Part shown: piece after piece, positions 61,495 to 64,000 of the stretch
Layout of the letters: every line of letters starts with the position of its first letter
How positions within the stretch are numbered: the stretch's first letter is position 1
Assembly: GCA_021292105.1 (NCBI GenBank)
Contig: CM037870.1
Coordinates: 46,518,576 to 46,582,575, forward strand
Direction: 5' to 3'
Length of the DNA: 64,000 nucleotides
Source of the DNA: Anadara kagoshimensis
Lineage: Eukaryota; Mollusca; Bivalvia; Arcoida; Arcidae
Made by a program: the position numbers and the translations under genes
Notes under the pieces: model-generated
The model's database searches: none
What the model was told of the DNA's origin: nothing
What the model saw: the letters and a program-made list of their open reading frames with translations, nothing else

Positions 61495-62290
61495 AATCAA
61501 AAACAAACATACTAATCCATGTCCGAATCACAATCCAAAGAAAAGTAAAAACTTTGGAACTGACAAGTCAGGTTTGACATGTGAATTTTCACCAGAGAAA
61601 TGAGGCCGGGTGCTTCGGAATGGTAAGCATCTTCTGTTTAGCTAGTTACACCCACCACGTGTGTATTCAAAATTGTGTGAAAGAAACATTAGACTATGCG
61701 ACGTTAAATATATACAGGGCAATTCTGGGCACAGAGACAGAGATGACGTCACAAAACTTTTTCAGGGGCTTAATAAGCCTAGGCTTGCAATATCCCCTAG
61801 TCAACAATTTATTTGCAAACTAAAATATCATATTTACTTACAATCGGACAAAATGTTTGTTTTCCCATTTCCTGACATATATGATAATAAAGCAGACAAG
61901 AGTAACAGTGACTTATTTTATATTCATTACCACGATGTTATCGGTAATAGCGTGTCACTTTGTGGAATTATAGTATATTTGTTTGGTTTGTAAATGAACA
62001 ATCAAAACTGCCTTATGTTTCTGGTATTGATTGTTATACTTCACTGTGTTAATTCTAAATATTCAGAGAAACAATTACTTTGTTCTTTATCAGTGTTAGA
62101 ATTTTATCCATTATTTATCATAAATCTATGTTCAATGTTCCGGTATGCTTCAGCAAACAACCACGCAAAAATATATGTAAATTATTCAGCTAAGCTGAAG
62201 GTATATTTGTGTAACGATTCAGTTAACTTATTTATGACGAATGACATATGAGATAAAAACAAGTGAATTGAATTATCTAAAACAGAAGAA
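61495..62290 (+). repeat. Composite A+B element, copy 2
   Basis: The A half (AAAAACAAACATACTAATCC, GGCCGGGTGCTTCGGAATGG, CACCCACCACGTGTGTATTC, GGCAATTCTGGGCACAGAG, CTAGTCAACAATTTATTTGC) continues into B (GTTATCGGTAATAGCGTGTC, TTCTGGTATTGATTGTTATA, CTATGTTCAATGTTCC). Open frames at 61581-62251 overlap each other in several frames and show no domain; I regard them as chance. Confidence 0.8.
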
Positions 62291-63414
62291 AGATATTTCA
62301 AATTAAAACATGTACTTGCTTACAAACTTATTGTCTTAGTATACAAGACAAATCGTTGATAAAAGCTGCAAAACAAGACCAAAAAAACGCATATTGGGAC
62401 CATTAATTATTAAAATTTCGACACTGGAGGGAATGTCCATTGGTGGTTATGGTACTTTTTGCGCCCTTAAACAATTCCAATTACTTTACAACCAGTGATC
62501 CATAAAACGCACATTTGAAAGTTATCATTATTATTGTGAAAACTTAACAGAAATGTCATCAATAAATAGTTTTTGTAAGGTGTGTGTTGTTATTAATGGC
62601 ATAATCATGCCACTTTATCAACACAATCCTTTTTGTATTGGGTAAACAAAACCAGAATTAAAAAGACTATAATTTACATTTTTATGGTCTGTAGCTGTAT
62701 ATTATTACCTTATTACGAGGATATAAGTTTTTAAAACTATCATTATTGCTTGCCATAGTACTTGATAATAACGTGTTTATTTTGTCTTGATTTCCTATTT
62801 TGTATGTTTGCTGTGATAGGCGTTCCTTGTTGTTTTGAACTGAAATCTATGTATAAACGCCACCTGTAAACTGAGCAAACGTGGGCTTATATGAAAAGAC
62901 AATTAGTTTGTTTTATATAGAAGATCATCCATTAGTACGTGTAAACGATTATAAAAATATCAATACCCAGTAAAATACTTATTTGTAAAATGGTTGTATT
63001 TGCATAATATATTTGTTTTAAAAAAATTCTTTTTTTTTTTAAAAACTGACTCCATGCATTTCTACATATCAATGAGGTTACATTTTTAATTACTGTTGGA
63101 ACTATTCTATTTATGACAGTAAAATACTCTTTATTTCCATAGAAAATCAAAGAAATTTGAATATTTTGAATAAGGATTGATATTTTTTACTTACTTGTAC
63201 CTAGTCGTAATTGAAAATCTATATGCGCATACGCGATTGTCATCAATTATTTCTTTAGAAAGGAAAATGTTGGCGTTATGGTTAAACCAGGCACGATATT
63301 TTAACCTTTTATACCCTGAACTCTTGATTATTGTTTGACATGCTGATTTACATTGACTAAAAAAGGTATTACACAAATGGTAGTTGTGTGGTTACAATGT
63401 TGCTTTAAAAACCA
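62291..63414. other. AT-rich DNA, no gene seen
   Basis: No coding feature supported. The block AAAACGCATATTGGGACC near 62385 resembles AAAACGCATATCGGGATC near 21640, hinting at another old dispersed repeat. Confidence 0.45.
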
Positions 63415-63650
63415 ATTATCAAAGCATATTTGTGACGACTACCCTTGGCAAAAAATATGTCAACAACATCTGTAATTGTATCAAAAATAATCCTACGTAA
63501 TTTATTGATAGTCTTAAAACGTAATAGCAATAACATCAACATGCCTATCGGCGAAAAATACACATTGAATAACAGTAAGAAACCCATAATTCGGTAAAAT
63601 ATTTGACATAATTATTTGTATTGTTTTAGACACTGAAATATCAACGCAAC
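63415..63650. repeat. Family D dispersed repeat, copy 2
   Basis: Same orientation as 52530-52960. Shared AAAGCATATTTGTGACGAC, CAAAAATAATCCTACGTAAT and CATCAACATGCCTATCGG. The minus-strand open frame here is a by-product. Confidence 0.55.
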
Positions 63651-64000
63651 CATGAGCATGTTATGTGAAAACACCTTACAATAACGCAACACATACTAGG
63701 GTTCTTAATATAGTTTCCTACTTTTGACGTGCATTGGAGTCAGTTTCAGAGATGTGGATATTGTATCAATAGGTTGTATCAACCATCCCACTTTTTTGAC
63801 ATTTTGGTGTGCCATTTATATGCACTTTTATTGATCGTTTATTACCGTATGAAAAACAATATTTGAATGAAGTCCCAGTATAAAAGTTAAAAGCAATCAT
63901 ACCATTTGTTGATGAATGCTTGAATAATTGGGCGAAGAAAGATCAGGGTGATAGTGTTTATTTTTAGTGTGTGCATTAACTTGTATCAATTGAATAAAAT
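63651..64000. other. AT-rich DNA, no gene seen
   Basis: Nothing supported to the end of the window. Confidence 0.45.

Noticed and set aside
61581-62251. Chain of plus-strand open frames of 80-110 codons
   Set aside because: They lie inside the composite A+B repeat, overlap in different frames and are not conserved in the other copies.
1-64000. CRISPR arrays, bacterial operons, rRNA genes and intact tRNA genes
   Set aside because: No regularly spaced short repeats with unique spacers, no ribosome-binding sites and no rRNA core motifs were seen. The only tRNA-like sequence is the degenerate SINE head near 15.9 kb.

Overview
The window is AT-rich (about one third G+C by eye), gene-poor eukaryotic DNA. 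It is built mostly of dispersed and tandem repeats, with no operons, ribosome-binding sites or long host reading frames. A Tx1/L1-like LINE, hammerhead-ribozyme repeats, a tRNA-headed SINE, many TIR mini-elements and a dispersed repeat carrying a conserved CCGGAAGGGTA hairpin loop all point to a marine invertebrate. The mix resembles mussel-like bivalve genomes, but the species is inference. No complete host gene could be established; one possible terminal exon (26663-26895) and one unexplained open stretch (21119-21373) are the best host candidates.

Layout. 1-6.6 kb: mostly unremarkable AT-rich DNA with two copies of a dispersed repeat (family A). 6.59-7.01 kb: a 170-bp tandem repeat, two units of which carry hammerhead ribozymes on the minus strand; this has the design of a metazoan retrozyme. 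7.5-7.9 kb: a family A copy with a 53-bp internal quadruplication. 8.7-9.0 kb: a TIR mini-element, followed by a five-unit tandem array to 11.95 kb. 13.1-13.4 kb: a small tandem array. 15.9 kb: a tRNA-derived SINE. 17-21 kb: several family A copies, one pair inverted. 23.9-25.5 kb: a degenerate satellite with periodic open frames. 29.1 kb: a second copy of the TIR mini-element. 29.96-30.44 kb: a roughly 100-bp tandem repeat. 31.66-35.88 kb: four copies of a 1,012-bp unit. 36.75-37.4 kb: a perfect 25-bp palindrome, a structured TIR element and a third hammerhead. 39.7-42.2 kb: a broken DIRS/Ngaro-like fossil containing a foldback MITE. 43.5-51 kb: repeated copies of family B, which appears to be the 3' half of family A, plus a fourth hammerhead (48.63 kb). 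52.5-62.3 kb: more A and B copies and a nearly complete LINE (56.8-61.3 kb) that seems to have landed inside a family A copy. 62.3-64 kb: AT-rich DNA with a second copy of another dispersed repeat (family D).

How the parts relate. Nothing here forms a pathway. The window reads as a stack of insertions: the LINE inside family A, a MITE inside the Ngaro-like fossil, and tandem growth inside several elements. The strongest and least ordinary signal is the four hammerhead-ribozyme motifs (6674-6719, 6844-6889, 37212-37257, 48627-48672). They share one architecture: a 7-bp stem I, a 13-nt stem II region and a 4-nt stem III loop. Two of them lie exactly one 170-bp repeat unit apart, which could release a unit-length RNA that might be circularised.
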